Source: an uncultured Roseburia sp. | GTDB lineage: Bacteria; Bacillota; Clostridia; Lachnospirales; Lachnospiraceae | Assembly: GCA_910587865.1 (NCBI GenBank) | Contig: CAJUNX010000002.1 | Span: 37,092 to 101,091, forward strand | DNA: 64,000 nucleotides | Direction of reading: 5' to 3' | Shown: piece by piece, positions 1 through 9,517 of the stretch | How positions within the stretch are numbered: position 1 is the first letter of the stretch | Layout of the letters: each line of letters starts with the position of its first letter | The notes under the pieces: generated by a model | Databases searched by the model: none | The model's input: the letters and a program-made list of their open reading frames with translations, nothing else | Told to the model about the DNA's origin: nothing | Made by a program: the position numbers and the translations under genes

Positions 1-544
1 TTTCTTCCGGCACCCGTACGTTCTCTTCCGACTGGCCCGGCTCCTCTTCCGGCTCTTCCGCCGGCTTCGCTTCCTCCGTCTCCGCCGCCAGCGCATTCAA
101 AATTTCCGCCAGCGCATTCGCAATATAACAGGTATCAAAATAGCCAAACACCTTCTGTGTGCGGCCGCTTTTATCGTTCAGAAACAGATAACGGCAATCC
201 GTCCCGTCAATCTCCACGCTCTCCAGCTCCTCATACACAAGCGGATACGGAACGCATGGCCTTCCGGCCGGACCTGTCACAAGAATATTTCTGCTCGCAT
301 AAAATCCGTCCGCCGTAAATAAAAAGCCCTTCTTCCCGCTTCCCCAAATGGTCTGATCCACCATCACGGCGATATCTTCCGGCTTACAGTCTGTTGCATA
401 CTCCGCAATCGCATTTTTCAGCTGCTTCGCGCTGCACTCATCGTCTGTCTGAATGGTTACCGGCCACGACTGACCCTTGTATTTTTTGACATCAGCCTCC
501 GAAACAGACATCACTGCCCGTTTTACCAGTTCTTTTCGCTCCAT
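1..544 (-). CDS. Hypothetical protein, C-terminus beyond the window edge
   Basis: This is an open minus-strand frame that starts with ATG at 544 and is still open at base 1, giving 181 visible codons. The protein begins MERKELVKRAVMSVSEADVK. It has a central globular part with the phrase GSGKKGFLFTADGFYASRN and ends, as far as visible, in a Glu/Pro/Ala-rich tail (about residues 150-181) of the kind seen in flexible linkers. The middle (a 'switch on in this condition' style sequence with aromatic-rich beta segments) resembles small PH-like or YcxB-like domains, but I cannot assign a family. It lies downstream of, and on the same strand as, the basic protein at 733-1599, but a strong terminator separates the two. 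The function is unknown. Confidence 0.6.
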   Translation of the reverse strand, partial: MERKELVKRAVMSVSEADVKKYKGQSWPVTIQTDDECSAKQLKNAIAEYATDCKPEDIAVMVDQTIWGSGKKGFLFTADGFYASRNILVTGPAGRPCVPYPLVYEELESVEIDGTDCRYLFLNDKSGRTQKVFGYFDTCYIANALAEILNALAAETEEAKPAEEPEEEPGQSEENVRVPEE

Positions 545-643
545 AACGTTCCTCCTCGTTTCCCTGAACAATTCTGCCCAGCCAGTATTACGCTTCGTTT
601 ATTATACGCCCCATGTTCTTCCTGCCGCAACCATATTTTCAGC

Positions 644-689
644 AAAAAATCCCGGGCAGTCGCCCGTATTCTGACAACTGCCCGGGATT
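644..689 (-). terminator. Rho-independent terminator of the 733-1599 gene
   Basis: A perfect 13-bp inverted repeat pairs AATCCCGGGCAGT (648-660) with ACTGCCCGGGATT (677-689), leaving a 16-base loop. Read on the minus strand the stem is followed directly by a run of U (bases 650-644). This is a canonical intrinsic terminator about 45 bases after the stop codon of the gene at 733-1599. Confidence 0.9.
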
Positions 690-732
690 CTGATTCCCGG
701 TATTTCTCCTACGCCCAAAAGGCATTCCATTC

Positions 733-1599
733 TCACAACGCTACATCCACCGATGCGGCCTCCACTGGCGCAGACTGTGCGGCAGTGCTCTGTGACGGCA
801 GCGATGCCATACTGCCGGAACCATCCGATCCACTCTCCATCGCGATCTCCGCCGCGATTTCGGCCTCAATCTGTGCTTCAATCTGCTGGCGTTCCTGATC
901 GAGCCGCTGAATCTCCGCAAGCGCCGCGGCCTCCATGCTGAGATCCAGCACGGCACTGTCTCCTAACGGGGAGTAGTGCTCCTCGCCGTCATCCCTGTCC
1001 ATCTGACCCTTGATGTATTTCATATCAGCCTCGTTCATCTTTGCCCGCTCCTGGCTGCGGTGCATCAGGCGCTTCTTCATCATTTCATTGCGTCTGCGCT
1101 TATTGCGGGAATTCTCCTGTATCTCCTTCGCCGCAATCTTGCACTCGATCTTACGCTCCTTCTGCGCTATCCTGCGCTTCGCTTCGTTGCGCCGCTGCTG
1201 ATCCCTTGCGGACGTTTCCTTCTCATGGGATCTCTGCTCCATCTCCTCCTCGCGCAGATTCCTTGTCTTCTGCTGTGCGCACCGCACCATCCGTCTCGCG
1301 TGTGCGATTGCGTTTGCGATCTCTTTCTTACTGTATTGTCCGCTCGCAGCACTGCGCGAAAGTACCGCCAGCTTGCTCTGTGCCCGGGCCGTCACCATCG
1401 CCGCGCTCTGTGATTTCTTTGCGCGGATCAGCTGCCCCGAGATATCCCTGTAGTTATAATTCAGCCGTTTCTTCGGCTTACTCGATGATTTTTCCGCCAC
1501 TACACGGTTTTTAATTCCCTTTGCCGTTTTGATCGACAGTGTGCCCGCCATCATCGACTGCGAGCTCGCACTCCCTGCTCCGTTAACTGTCGCACCCAT
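733..1599 (-). CDS. Unassigned basic, coiled-coil-rich protein
   Basis: This 288-residue protein has no signal peptide or membrane segment. Residues 1-30 are Ser/Gly/Ala-rich. Residues about 30-110 are basic and contain KPKKRLNYNYRDISGQL. Residues about 110-200 are an almost uninterrupted charged helix of Arg, Lys, Glu and Gln (for example QRRNEAKRRIAQKERK), which predicts a long coiled coil. The C-terminal third turns acidic and Ala-rich and ends in a Ser/Ala tail. The start is supported by a GGGAGGA ribosome binding site 8 bases before the ATG. I recognise no catalytic motif. The composition would fit a nucleic-acid-binding or scaffold protein, but this is a guess. A strong terminator follows it, so it probably forms a single-gene unit. 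Confidence 0.75.
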   Translation of the reverse strand: MGATVNGAGSASSQSMMAGTLSIKTAKGIKNRVVAEKSSSKPKKRLNYNYRDISGQLIRAKKSQSAAMVTARAQSKLAVLSRSAASGQYSKKEIANAIAHARRMVRCAQQKTRNLREEEMEQRSHEKETSARDQQRRNEAKRRIAQKERKIECKIAAKEIQENSRNKRRRNEMMKKRLMHRSQERAKMNEADMKYIKGQMDRDDGEEHYSPLGDSAVLDLSMEAAALAEIQRLDQERQQIEAQIEAEIAAEIAMESGSDGSGSMASLPSQSTAAQSAPVEAASVDVAL

Positions 1600-1648
1600 T
1601 GCCTATTCCTCCCTGAACATGCTCTGTAGTCGTCCTTACTTCCATATA

Positions 1649-1749
1649 ATGATGCCAGGGTCAGCGAATTTGCCACATATCAGGCGGATCATCAGATCAC
1701 GTTTTCTCACGCAGCCGTGAAACACCTGACCTGATGACTCTGGCATCAT
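1649..1749. repeat. 101-bp imperfect palindromic intergenic element
   Basis: The ends pair as ATGATGCCAGGGTCA on the left (1649-1663) and TGACTCTGGCATCAT on the right (1735-1749), matching 14 of 15 positions. Inside are a second pair, ATCAGG (1679-1684) with CCTGAT (1730-1735), and a small hairpin TCACG-CAGC-CGTGA (1707-1720). The element fills most of the gap between the hybrid kinase gene and the gene at 733-1599. It has no U-run on either strand, so it is not a simple terminator. It may be a MITE-like repeat or a structured RNA. Confidence 0.6.
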
Positions 1750-1810
1750 ATGATTCCATTCATGTATTACATCGGATCAAAACAGCCGGATGATTAGTTT
1801 TTTGTGCAAA

Positions 1811-4800
1811 TTACACGAAATTTGCCGGATGCAATGCATCCCTGCTTCTGCCGCGGAGTATCTCGTTTAATGTACGGTAAAGCTTATCCACCTCCACCGG
1901 CTTGGACAGATGACCGTTCATACCGCACTCGACAGATTTCTTTAAATCATCGTCAAAGGCATTTGCCGACATGGCGATAATCGGTATGGTGTGACAGTCC
2001 TCGCGCTCCATTGCCCGGATCGCCCGGGTCGCCGCAAGACCGTCCATCACCGGCATCATAATATCCATCAGAATCAGGTCATATGTGCCCGGCGCTGTCG
2101 TCTGAATCCGTTCCACAGCCTGTGCCCCGTCAAAGACGCATTCCACCTGAAACCCCCGCTCCTCCAAAAGATATTTTGCGATCTCAACGTTGATCTCATT
2201 GTCCTCCACTACCAGGATGCGATAGCCCTCAAAAGAAATCTCTTCTTTTACTACGTCTGTCTCCTTATTTTTTCCGGGTTCCAGCGAAATCTGAAAACTA
2301 AAGGTACTGCCCTCTCCCGGCTCGCTGTCCAGCCGGATACTGCTCCCCATCATCTGAATCAGACGGCTGCTGATCGAAAGGCCGAGCCCCGTTCCCTGCT
2401 GCTTTGCCGGATTTCTCCCGGATGCCTGTTCAAAAGACCGGAAGACTCTCTCCTGATCTTCCTCCGCGATACCGACTCCCGTATCGCGCACCGCAAAATA
2501 CACCAAAATTCCTTCTTTGCCGTTCTTCTCTTCCCGGATCGTTAAGATCACCTTTCCTTTTGCCGGCGTAAATTTTACCGCATTTCCAAGCAGATTGATC
2601 AAAACCTGGCTGATCCGCATCCGGTCCGCCACAAACCAGCTGTGCGAAAGGCTGATCTCACGCACAAAATCAATTCCCTTTGCCGTCGCCTGCGGAAGAA
2701 TCAGCTCACTGATCGTCTCGATCATCTCGTGAATATTAAAGTTGACCGGTTCCAGCTTCATCTTGCCGCTCTCAATCTTTGACATATCAAGAATATCATT
2801 GATGAGTCCCAGCAGATAGTCTGAGGATGCCTGAATTTTCTGCAGACAGTCCATAATCCGCTCCTGATCCTGATCTTCCTGCAGAGCGATCGCCGTCATC
2901 CCGATAATTCCGTTCATCGGCGTCCTTATCTCATGACTCATACGGGATAAAAATTCGGATTTTGCCTTGCTTGCAATATCATACTGCTGCTGGTTTAACT
3001 GGCTCTGGATCACTCTGCCAAGCTCCGCCAGATTCTGATATTCCTCCGAAATCTCCAAAAGCGCTGCATCAATACCCGTAATACAGATACTTCCCATATA
3101 GCTTCCATTGTCATACATGGGAAGCACAACGCCCTGCTCCCGTTCTTCGATATGTAAAAAGATCCGAAGCGCCTCTTTTCCGCTGTCCTCCTCCGAAAAA
3201 TATCTGACCTGTTCTTCGCCCAGCCAGGAAAAAAATGTCTCGCTGTCTTCTGTTTTATATTTCTTAGCGCTTTGTTCGACCGTCTTTTTATCCCTGCGCC
3301 ACTGATATTCCAGATAGCTGGATTTAAAATCGGCATGCAGTACGGAGACCAGCACACTTTTTGCCTGATAAAACCGTCCGATCTTTCGAACCATCAGAAG
3401 CATCTGCGCTCCAAAATCTGCTCCCTTGCCAAACAGATTCAGTGCGACTGACACCAGACTGACGTCCTCACCGTAATCCAGGCTGTTGATTTCCCGCCCC
3501 ATCAGTGCCGGCAGACCGGTACGTTTTTCTTCCGCGAGATCCTCATAAAAGTTTCCGGTATCCTCCGTGCCGGGACTTCCCTGACTTCCCGCCAGCTTTG
3601 CCATGCAGATCAGCTTTCCGCTGCTTACATCCTCCGCGGCGCACACAAGGCCGGCGCGTACATCCACATGAAACAGATCGTCCGCGAAGTCCGACCGGAT
3701 CCATTTCAGCAATCGCGCCGTAAATTCCCCGGCCTGCTCTTTTGTCCCGTCCTGCAGCCAGAGCACAAATTCATCCCCGTCAAGACGGAACGAAACGGTC
3801 CGATTCCCCGTCTGATCCGTAAACTCCTGACAATGCTCACGGATCAGGCCGCCCAGCTCCTCAAGAATCATATCGCCGAATACAATACCGTTTCTCTCAT
3901 TGATCTCCTTAAGCCGGCTGAGTGAAAGATGGATCAGGACGCCCGCCTGCTGCAGTTTCCGGTATGCCTCCAGCTGCTCCATACCGACACTGAACACAAA
4001 CAGACCTGTCACTCCGTCCGTGATGTTCTTTTTTAACTGCTTTGCTTCTTTTTCCTTTTGTTCCTGAATATCGCGAATACTTCCGATGAGCTTCCGCCGC
4101 ACGCCGTCCGTATCATAAACGGCATTTCCGGAAAGCGCCACCCACGCAAAATCCGCGTCTTTGGGCCATTTCAGCCGGAATTCCAGAAACAGCTTATCCT
4201 CACCGCCGGACAGCTGTTCCTTCACCGCATCACGATCCAGATCATAAATGCATTCCGGATCGATAAACCCGCTCTCAAATTCGTCGCACTGCCACCGGCC
4301 GCTCATCGTCGGATGGTTTACGATATCCAGCATATGATCCTGATAATTGTAGGAAAAGAAAAAATCTTTTGATGATTCCAGCGCCACCCGATAGCGTTCC
4401 TTTTCCTCCAATAGTATATTTTCGGACTCTCTCTGCTGTTTTGTCAAATCATTGACGACATCATACAGCTCATCGATCTCAAGGATATTTGACGAACGGT
4501 ATTCCGAAAGCCCCGTCCACCCCCTGCTGATACACTCCATCAGCTGCAGTACCGGCCTGGTCAGATGTCTGACCACAAAATAGATGCCGACGACTCCGAA
4601 CATCAGACCGATCAGAACGGCTCCGATGATCCATATATAGAGCAGACGGCTTATACCGAAAAGGTCATCCTCCGTATCCAGCCCGAGAAGCACCCACTCT
4701 GTGTTTTCGTACGGCACATTGTTGCTGTAAAGCTTCAGCGGACAGACCACCGCAAAGATCCCCTGTCTGTCCAGACGGACATCACTCACCCGAAACAGAT

Positions 4801-5764
4801 TCTCATATCCTGTCTTTTCCAGGTAAAACATATCCCGTCCTGAGCTGACCATATTTGAAAGAATTCCCTTGCCCGCCAGCGGCACATAGCCATCGCCCTG
4901 CCGCACCGCCAGCATATACCCGGACTGCTGCGCATCGTTGAGCTCATCGACCGGAAAATAGTCATACAGTTCCCGGACGGAAATCTCCACGCCCAGCACA
5001 CCGTACACCTTTCCTTCATGGCGCAGCGGCAGAGAATAAGTAATCATCTCGTAGGAATCCGCTCTCTGTTTTTCCAGCGTAAACGGCAGTGCCCAGTATC
5101 CCAGATCCGACACGTTCGCGTCCGTATATTCCGCTCCTGCTCTCCACGGCTCGTAAAAATACCGTTCCGCGTCTCTGTTCCCCAGACCGTCCATCTGAAA
5201 CCTTGTCGTCCAGCCGGTATCCATGGGAATATTCCACTCTCTTGAGAGATGTTTGCTCCCGCGCTCTAAAAGCAGATCCGTGTAATTCGCCGGGTTGGTA
5301 TTCGGATCGGAGTCCCGGATAAAAAATCCTTCGTATTCTCCGGCAGACTCCATATCCCCTCCGGTCAGGATCACAAAGACACCTGTCGTCGAATTGTTCT
5401 GCAGAATATCCAGGCATTCCGGAAACAATTGCTCGAGCAGCCTGCCTTTTGCCTCCTCCGAACCGGCAAACTCAGCCGGATCCATCCTTTCACTGTTCAG
5501 CAGTTGGGCATAGATATCATTCATCAGCGGCTCTTTGTCACAGATCGATGCCCAGCGCTGATTCATCTCGTTCTGCAGAATCACCTCTCTGTTTTCCACC
5601 AGCCGGTTCATCATACCGACGGAATATTCCTCCAGCATTTTCGTCGTACGCCGCACAACGAACGTCCCGATCGTAATCATACTCTGCACCAGCATAATCC
5701 CGATCAGCGGGAACAAAAAGATTCTGAAAATACTCGTTTTTTTTCGTTGATATCTGTTTTTCAT
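1811..5764 (-). CDS. Hybrid sensor histidine kinase with extracellular sensor, HAMP, PAS, GGDEF-like and receiver domains
   Basis: This 1317-residue membrane kinase has transmembrane helices at about residues 12-35 and 373-398. These flank an extracellular Cache-like sensor of about 330 residues. The cytoplasmic part holds a HAMP linker (about 400-445), a PAS-like domain (about 455-560), a GGDEF-like domain (about 585-720) and an unassigned GAF-like stretch (about 740-930). The HisKA box is FLSRMSHEIRTPMNG with its phospho-His. The HATPase boxes are NAVKFTP, DTGVGIAEED and GTGLGLS. A C-terminal receiver contains VVEDNEIN and LILMDIMMPVMDG, whose DIMM Asp is the acceptor. The diguanylate-cyclase signature reads DGDEF, with the first Gly replaced, so cyclase activity is uncertain. 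The gene starts 6 bases after the stop of a solute-binding lipoprotein, which suggests ligand-loaded binding protein is its input. No separate output regulator is adjacent. Confidence 0.9.
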   Translation of the reverse strand: MKNRYQRKKTSIFRIFLFPLIGIMLVQSMITIGTFVVRRTTKMLEEYSVGMMNRLVENREVILQNEMNQRWASICDKEPLMNDIYAQLLNSERMDPAEFAGSEEAKGRLLEQLFPECLDILQNNSTTGVFVILTGGDMESAGEYEGFFIRDSDPNTNPANYTDLLLERGSKHLSREWNIPMDTGWTTRFQMDGLGNRDAERYFYEPWRAGAEYTDANVSDLGYWALPFTLEKQRADSYEMITYSLPLRHEGKVYGVLGVEISVRELYDYFPVDELNDAQQSGYMLAVRQGDGYVPLAGKGILSNMVSSGRDMFYLEKTGYENLFRVSDVRLDRQGIFAVVCPLKLYSNNVPYENTEWVLLGLDTEDDLFGISRLLYIWIIGAVLIGLMFGVVGIYFVVRHLTRPVLQLMECISRGWTGLSEYRSSNILEIDELYDVVNDLTKQQRESENILLEEKERYRVALESSKDFFFSYNYQDHMLDIVNHPTMSGRWQCDEFESGFIDPECIYDLDRDAVKEQLSGGEDKLFLEFRLKWPKDADFAWVALSGNAVYDTDGVRRKLIGSIRDIQEQKEKEAKQLKKNITDGVTGLFVFSVGMEQLEAYRKLQQAGVLIHLSLSRLKEINERNGIVFGDMILEELGGLIREHCQEFTDQTGNRTVSFRLDGDEFVLWLQDGTKEQAGEFTARLLKWIRSDFADDLFHVDVRAGLVCAAEDVSSGKLICMAKLAGSQGSPGTEDTGNFYEDLAEEKRTGLPALMGREINSLDYGEDVSLVSVALNLFGKGADFGAQMLLMVRKIGRFYQAKSVLVSVLHADFKSSYLEYQWRRDKKTVEQSAKKYKTEDSETFFSWLGEEQVRYFSEEDSGKEALRIFLHIEEREQGVVLPMYDNGSYMGSICITGIDAALLEISEEYQNLAELGRVIQSQLNQQQYDIASKAKSEFLSRMSHEIRTPMNGIIGMTAIALQEDQDQERIMDCLQKIQASSDYLLGLINDILDMSKIESGKMKLEPVNFNIHEMIETISELILPQATAKGIDFVREISLSHSWFVADRMRISQVLINLLGNAVKFTPAKGKVILTIREEKNGKEGILVYFAVRDTGVGIAEEDQERVFRSFEQASGRNPAKQQGTGLGLSISSRLIQMMGSSIRLDSEPGEGSTFSFQISLEPGKNKETDVVKEEISFEGYRILVVEDNEINVEIAKYLLEERGFQVECVFDGAQAVERIQTTAPGTYDLILMDIMMPVMDGLAATRAIRAMEREDCHTIPIIAMSANAFDDDLKKSVECGMNGHLSKPVEVDKLYRTLNEILRGRSRDALHPANFV

Positions 5765-5770
5765 CTCGTC

Positions 5771-7225
5771 CTACTTGCCGACCGCACCGTTTAGTGCGTC
5801 ACAAAAAGAAACATACCATTCCTCAAAAGCTTCCTCTGTCACATAAGGCGCCGCTGCCTCCTCGGGAGATGCCCCCTGTGCGATCTGAGCAGCCACGGCC
5901 TCACGGTCCGCTGCCGCCTGATCCGCGAGGTGATATTCGAGTATCTTGCGCGCGGCGGATCCGTTCTCAAAACTTTTATTCGCATACAGCGTCATATTGT
6001 CCATCTCACGGAAAATCGTTGTCAGGCAGTCATAGGTCTTCGGCGCCACCTCGAGTCCGCTGTCCGCGATCACCTGATCGAGCCTCTCCGTGCTGCCCGC
6101 TTCCTTCTGAACCGGCAGGTATCCGGACACGCAGCCAAACTGCAGATTATTCTCCGGCTCCGTAAACCATTTTAAAAATTCCACGGCAGCATACTCATGC
6201 GTCTCGTCCGATTTGCTGACCACCATTCCGGCACCCTGCTGCACCGCATAATGCTCCCCGCCTTCGAATACCGGCGCCGGCAGCACAATATATTCGATTT
6301 CATAGCTTTTATCCTCCAGCTCCACCTGGCCCGGGAAATACATCGCGGAGGACGTGGAACCTGTATACATGAGAAGATCCCCTGTCTTTACGTCATCGGA
6401 ACGGAAGGATCCGTATGCCCCGAAGTGCCCTTTGACCATCGGCACGTAATAGTTTTCCCACAGACGGTGCAGCTCCTCCTTCGGCGTATTTAAGGTCAGC
6501 TTCCCGTTCTCCACCTGAAAGATCTCCACGCCGAGCTGCTGCATTCCGATGATAAAATAGTTTGCCACGGCATCCCTGCCGTACAGCGCCCTGCCGTCCC
6601 CCGGAATATCGGGCGTCAGACCGTCCGTCCACTCATAATATGCCTGCGCGGCCGCCGTCACCCCCTCCATCGTCTGAAGATCCTCCAGCGAAACACCGGT
6701 CGCCGCCGCAAACGGCTCCCAGTCCGTCTTATTGATCATCATGATCTCCGTGGACTTCGCCGTTGGAAAAATGCGGAGTGTGCCGTCCGACGCGATCCGC
6801 CCTTCTTCTATATAAGAGTCCACATATTTCTCCAGCTCTTCCTTGTCGAGATAATCAGACAGATTGGCCAGTGCGCCTGCCTGTTCCACCTCATAAGCGG
6901 TATCCGCGTAGGAGGAAAAAATATCCGGCATCGGGTCCGCGCCGACCTCCCCGCTGATGGAATCACGCACCGCCGTCTCCAGATCCGAAACCGAGCCCTG
7001 ACTGAAGCTCTGCACATAGATCCCCTTCTCCCTGCCGACGGTATTGTTGAATTCCTCCACCAGCGCGTCAAACGCGGCCTGCTGGGAACCGTTATAGTAA
7101 TGCCATACCGTAAGCGATACCGGATTGGCCGGATCCAGCGGCCCTTTCTTTCCGCAGCCCGCGGCTCCGGCAAAAAGCGCGGCCGCCAGGCACAGACTGA
7201 TTGTCATTTTTCCCGTATGTCTCAT
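5771..7225 (-). CDS. Extracellular solute-binding lipoprotein (ABC sugar-binding type)
   Basis: This 484-residue protein has a lipoprotein signal peptide ending in FAGAAGC, so Cys at about residue 24 should be lipidated and the protein anchored outside the membrane. The mature part starts with PVSLTVWHYYNGSQQAAFD and resembles family-1 extracellular solute-binding proteins (maltose/oligosaccharide type), including the conserved KSTEIMMINKTDW and late EPENNLQFGCVSGYLPV segments. I chose the ATG at 7225 because GGAGG lies 8 bases upstream; an in-frame ATG at 7234 is too close to that site. Permease genes are missing on both sides. Instead the gene is followed after 6 bases by the hybrid sensor kinase and preceded by metG. 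The likely role is to present a sugar-like ligand to the kinase; transport with distant permeases is the alternative. Confidence 0.85.
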   Translation of the reverse strand: MRHTGKMTISLCLAAALFAGAAGCGKKGPLDPANPVSLTVWHYYNGSQQAAFDALVEEFNNTVGREKGIYVQSFSQGSVSDLETAVRDSISGEVGADPMPDIFSSYADTAYEVEQAGALANLSDYLDKEELEKYVDSYIEEGRIASDGTLRIFPTAKSTEIMMINKTDWEPFAAATGVSLEDLQTMEGVTAAAQAYYEWTDGLTPDIPGDGRALYGRDAVANYFIIGMQQLGVEIFQVENGKLTLNTPKEELHRLWENYYVPMVKGHFGAYGSFRSDDVKTGDLLMYTGSTSSAMYFPGQVELEDKSYEIEYIVLPAPVFEGGEHYAVQQGAGMVVSKSDETHEYAAVEFLKWFTEPENNLQFGCVSGYLPVQKEAGSTERLDQVIADSGLEVAPKTYDCLTTIFREMDNMTLYANKSFENGSAARKILEYHLADQAAADREAVAAQIAQGASPEEAAAPYVTEEAFEEWYVSFCDALNGAVGK

Positions 7226-7265
7226 CTCTCCCATTCCTCCCTCATATCCTTCCCGATCGTCTGCG

Positions 7266-9314
7266 TCAGCAGATCTCCGCTCCGGACGGCATCGGCTTTT
7301 CAGGCGCGACAAGCGCAAGATTTCCGTCCGCGTCCTCCGCGCATAAAAGCATCCCCTCGGATAACACGCCCGCCATCTTCGCCGGCTTTAAGTTTACCAG
7401 CACCATCACCTTTTTGCCGACCATCTCTTCCGGCGTGTAATATTTGCGGATGCCGGACACGATCTGTTTTACCTGACTTCCGATCCGCACTTTCGAGCAG
7501 AGCAGCTTTTTCGATTTTGCCACCGCCTCGCACGCGATGATCTCGCCGACCTGAAACTGCATTTTCATGAAGTCATCGTAAGTGATCTCCTTCTTCGGCT
7601 CGATGTCGATCACAGTCTCCCCGGCTTTGTCCGGCTCCGCCACGCCGTCCGAATCCTGGCTTCCCGCGGCTTTTGCCGCGCCGTCTGACACCGGCTCCCC
7701 GGAGGCCGCCTGCTCCGCCTCGAACTCCTTTCTCTGCGCCTCCTGAATCGCTTCCACCTTCGGCAGAATCTCTTTGGGATCCAGGCGTGCAAACAGGATT
7801 TCCGGCTTTTCCGTCACCTTATTTCCGCTCTCGTACAGGCCGAACCGGTCGAGTTCGTCAAAGCCCCGCAGCGTTGTGCCAAGCTGGGCCGCGATCTTCT
7901 CCGCCGTCTCCGGAAGAAAACCGGAGAGCAGCGACGCTCCGGTTACGATTGATTCTGTCAGGTTATAAAGCACCTCGCTTAACCGCTCCTTCTTCGCCTC
8001 GTCCTTTGCAAGCACCCACGGCTCCGTCTCATCGATATATTTGTTGCAGCGCCGGAAGACCGCAAACACTTCGGAGATCGCATCCGCCACACGCAGCTGA
8101 TCCATCTTCGCCGCAACCTTATCACGCGCCGTCGTCACGACTTCCTTAAGATCCGCATCCACATCGCCGGCCGCACCGGTTTGTGTCACAATTCCGCCAA
8201 AATATTTATTGCTCATGGAAACCGTGCGGTTTACCAAATTTCCGAGAATATTCGCAAGATCCGAATTGAACCGCTCGATCACAAGCTCCCAGGTGATAAT
8301 CCCGTCGTTGTCAAACGGCATCTCGTGCAGCACGAAATACCGCGTCGCATCCACGCCGAACAGCTCGGCCATGTCATCGGCATAGATGACATTCCCTTTT
8401 GATTTGCTCATCTTATCGCCGCCCTGCAGCAGCCACGGATGGCCGAACACCTGCTTTGGCAGCGGCAGCTCCAGCGCCATCAAAAAAATCGGCCAGTAGA
8501 TCGTATGGAAGCGGATGATATCTTTTCCGATCAGATGAAGCTCGGCCGGCCAGTTCTTTTTGAACAGCTCCGTGCCTTCCCCGTCCGTCTCATAGCCGAT
8601 CTTCGTAATATAGTTCGTCAGCGCATCCAGCCACACATAGACGACATGCTTCGGGTCGAAATCTACCGTAATCCCCCAGGAAAACGAAGTCCGCGATACG
8701 CACAGATCCTGTAGTCCGGGCAGCAGGAAATTGTTCATCATCTCATTTTTCCGGGACACCGGCTGTATGAACTCCGGGTGTGTGTTGATGTGCCCGATCA
8801 GGCGATCCGCATATTTGCTCATCTTAAAGAAATACGCCTCCTCCTTCGCCGGTTTTACCTCCCGTCCGCAGTCCGGACATTTGCCGTCCACGAGCTGCGA
8901 CTCCGTCCAGAACGACTCGCAGGGCGTACAGTACAGCCCCTCGTATGCGCTCTTATAAATATCCCCATTGTCATACAGTTTCCGGAAAATCTTCTGTACC
9001 TGCTTCTCGTGATCTTCATCTGTCGTTCTGACAAAGCTGTCATAGGATGTGTTCATCAGATCCCAGATCCGCTTTACCTCACCGGACACCTCGTCCACAT
9101 ACGCCTTCGGCGTGATCCCGGCTTTTTCGGCCTTCTCCTGAATCTTCTGCCCATGCTCATCCGTTCCTGTCTGGAAGTACACGTCGTACCCCTCCAGACG
9201 CTTGTACCGCGCGATTGCGTCCGCCAGGACAATCTCATACGTATTGCCGATGTGCGGCTTGCCCGATGTGTAGGCAATCGCGGTTGTCATGTAATATTTT
9301 CCCTTGTTTCCCAT
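7266..9314 (-). CDS. metG: Methionyl-tRNA synthetase
   Basis: This 682-residue enzyme charges tRNA-Met with methionine in the cytoplasm. The class I signature appears as SGKPHIGN near residue 14 and the KMSKS loop as GGDKMSKSKGNV near residue 300. A zinc knuckle is seen as CTPCESFW and CPDCGREV (about residues 126-148). After the catalytic core and the anticodon-binding helical domain there is an Ala/Glu/Asp-rich linker (about 535-585). Then comes a C-terminal OB-fold tRNA-binding domain starting MQFQVGEIIACEAV, the form also found as free-standing Trbp111/CsaA. This is the long, dimerising form typical of Firmicutes. The start ATG has GAGAGGAAAAAGCG ahead of it. A methionine T-box leader upstream controls the gene, and the binding-protein gene follows after 40 bases on the same strand. 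Confidence 0.97.
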   Translation of the reverse strand: MGNKGKYYMTTAIAYTSGKPHIGNTYEIVLADAIARYKRLEGYDVYFQTGTDEHGQKIQEKAEKAGITPKAYVDEVSGEVKRIWDLMNTSYDSFVRTTDEDHEKQVQKIFRKLYDNGDIYKSAYEGLYCTPCESFWTESQLVDGKCPDCGREVKPAKEEAYFFKMSKYADRLIGHINTHPEFIQPVSRKNEMMNNFLLPGLQDLCVSRTSFSWGITVDFDPKHVVYVWLDALTNYITKIGYETDGEGTELFKKNWPAELHLIGKDIIRFHTIYWPIFLMALELPLPKQVFGHPWLLQGGDKMSKSKGNVIYADDMAELFGVDATRYFVLHEMPFDNDGIITWELVIERFNSDLANILGNLVNRTVSMSNKYFGGIVTQTGAAGDVDADLKEVVTTARDKVAAKMDQLRVADAISEVFAVFRRCNKYIDETEPWVLAKDEAKKERLSEVLYNLTESIVTGASLLSGFLPETAEKIAAQLGTTLRGFDELDRFGLYESGNKVTEKPEILFARLDPKEILPKVEAIQEAQRKEFEAEQAASGEPVSDGAAKAAGSQDSDGVAEPDKAGETVIDIEPKKEITYDDFMKMQFQVGEIIACEAVAKSKKLLCSKVRIGSQVKQIVSGIRKYYTPEEMVGKKVMVLVNLKPAKMAGVLSEGMLLCAEDADGNLALVAPEKPMPSGAEIC

Positions 9315-9447
9315 CGCTTTTTCCTCTCTCTTCTTATTATAAAGCTCACATACGCCCGGTGATGTAAAAATCCAAAGTGTCTCTGATGCTCATGAGTCCG
9401 GTTTGCAGGCGCTCATTTTATACAAACAACATCAGGACCGGTTTTTA

Positions 9448-9517
9448 CAAAAAAATCCCGTCCCCCGACAGTTTACAGACACTTTTATCCGTCGCTTAAC
9501 TGTCAGAAGACGGGAGG
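9448..9517 (-). terminator. T-box regulatory terminator upstream of metG
   Basis: On the minus strand CCCGTC...TGACAGTT pairs with AACTGTCGGGGGACGGG, followed by seven U residues (9454-9448 side). The 5' arm overlaps the bases that would pair with the T-box sequence, so terminator and antiterminator are mutually exclusive. The terminator lies about 135 bases before the metG start. Confidence 0.85.

Noticed and set aside
976..1514. Long plus-strand ORFs opposite the basic protein at 733-1599
   Set aside because: They are mirror frames of a GC-rich coding region with improbable Arg/Ser/Pro composition and no start signals.
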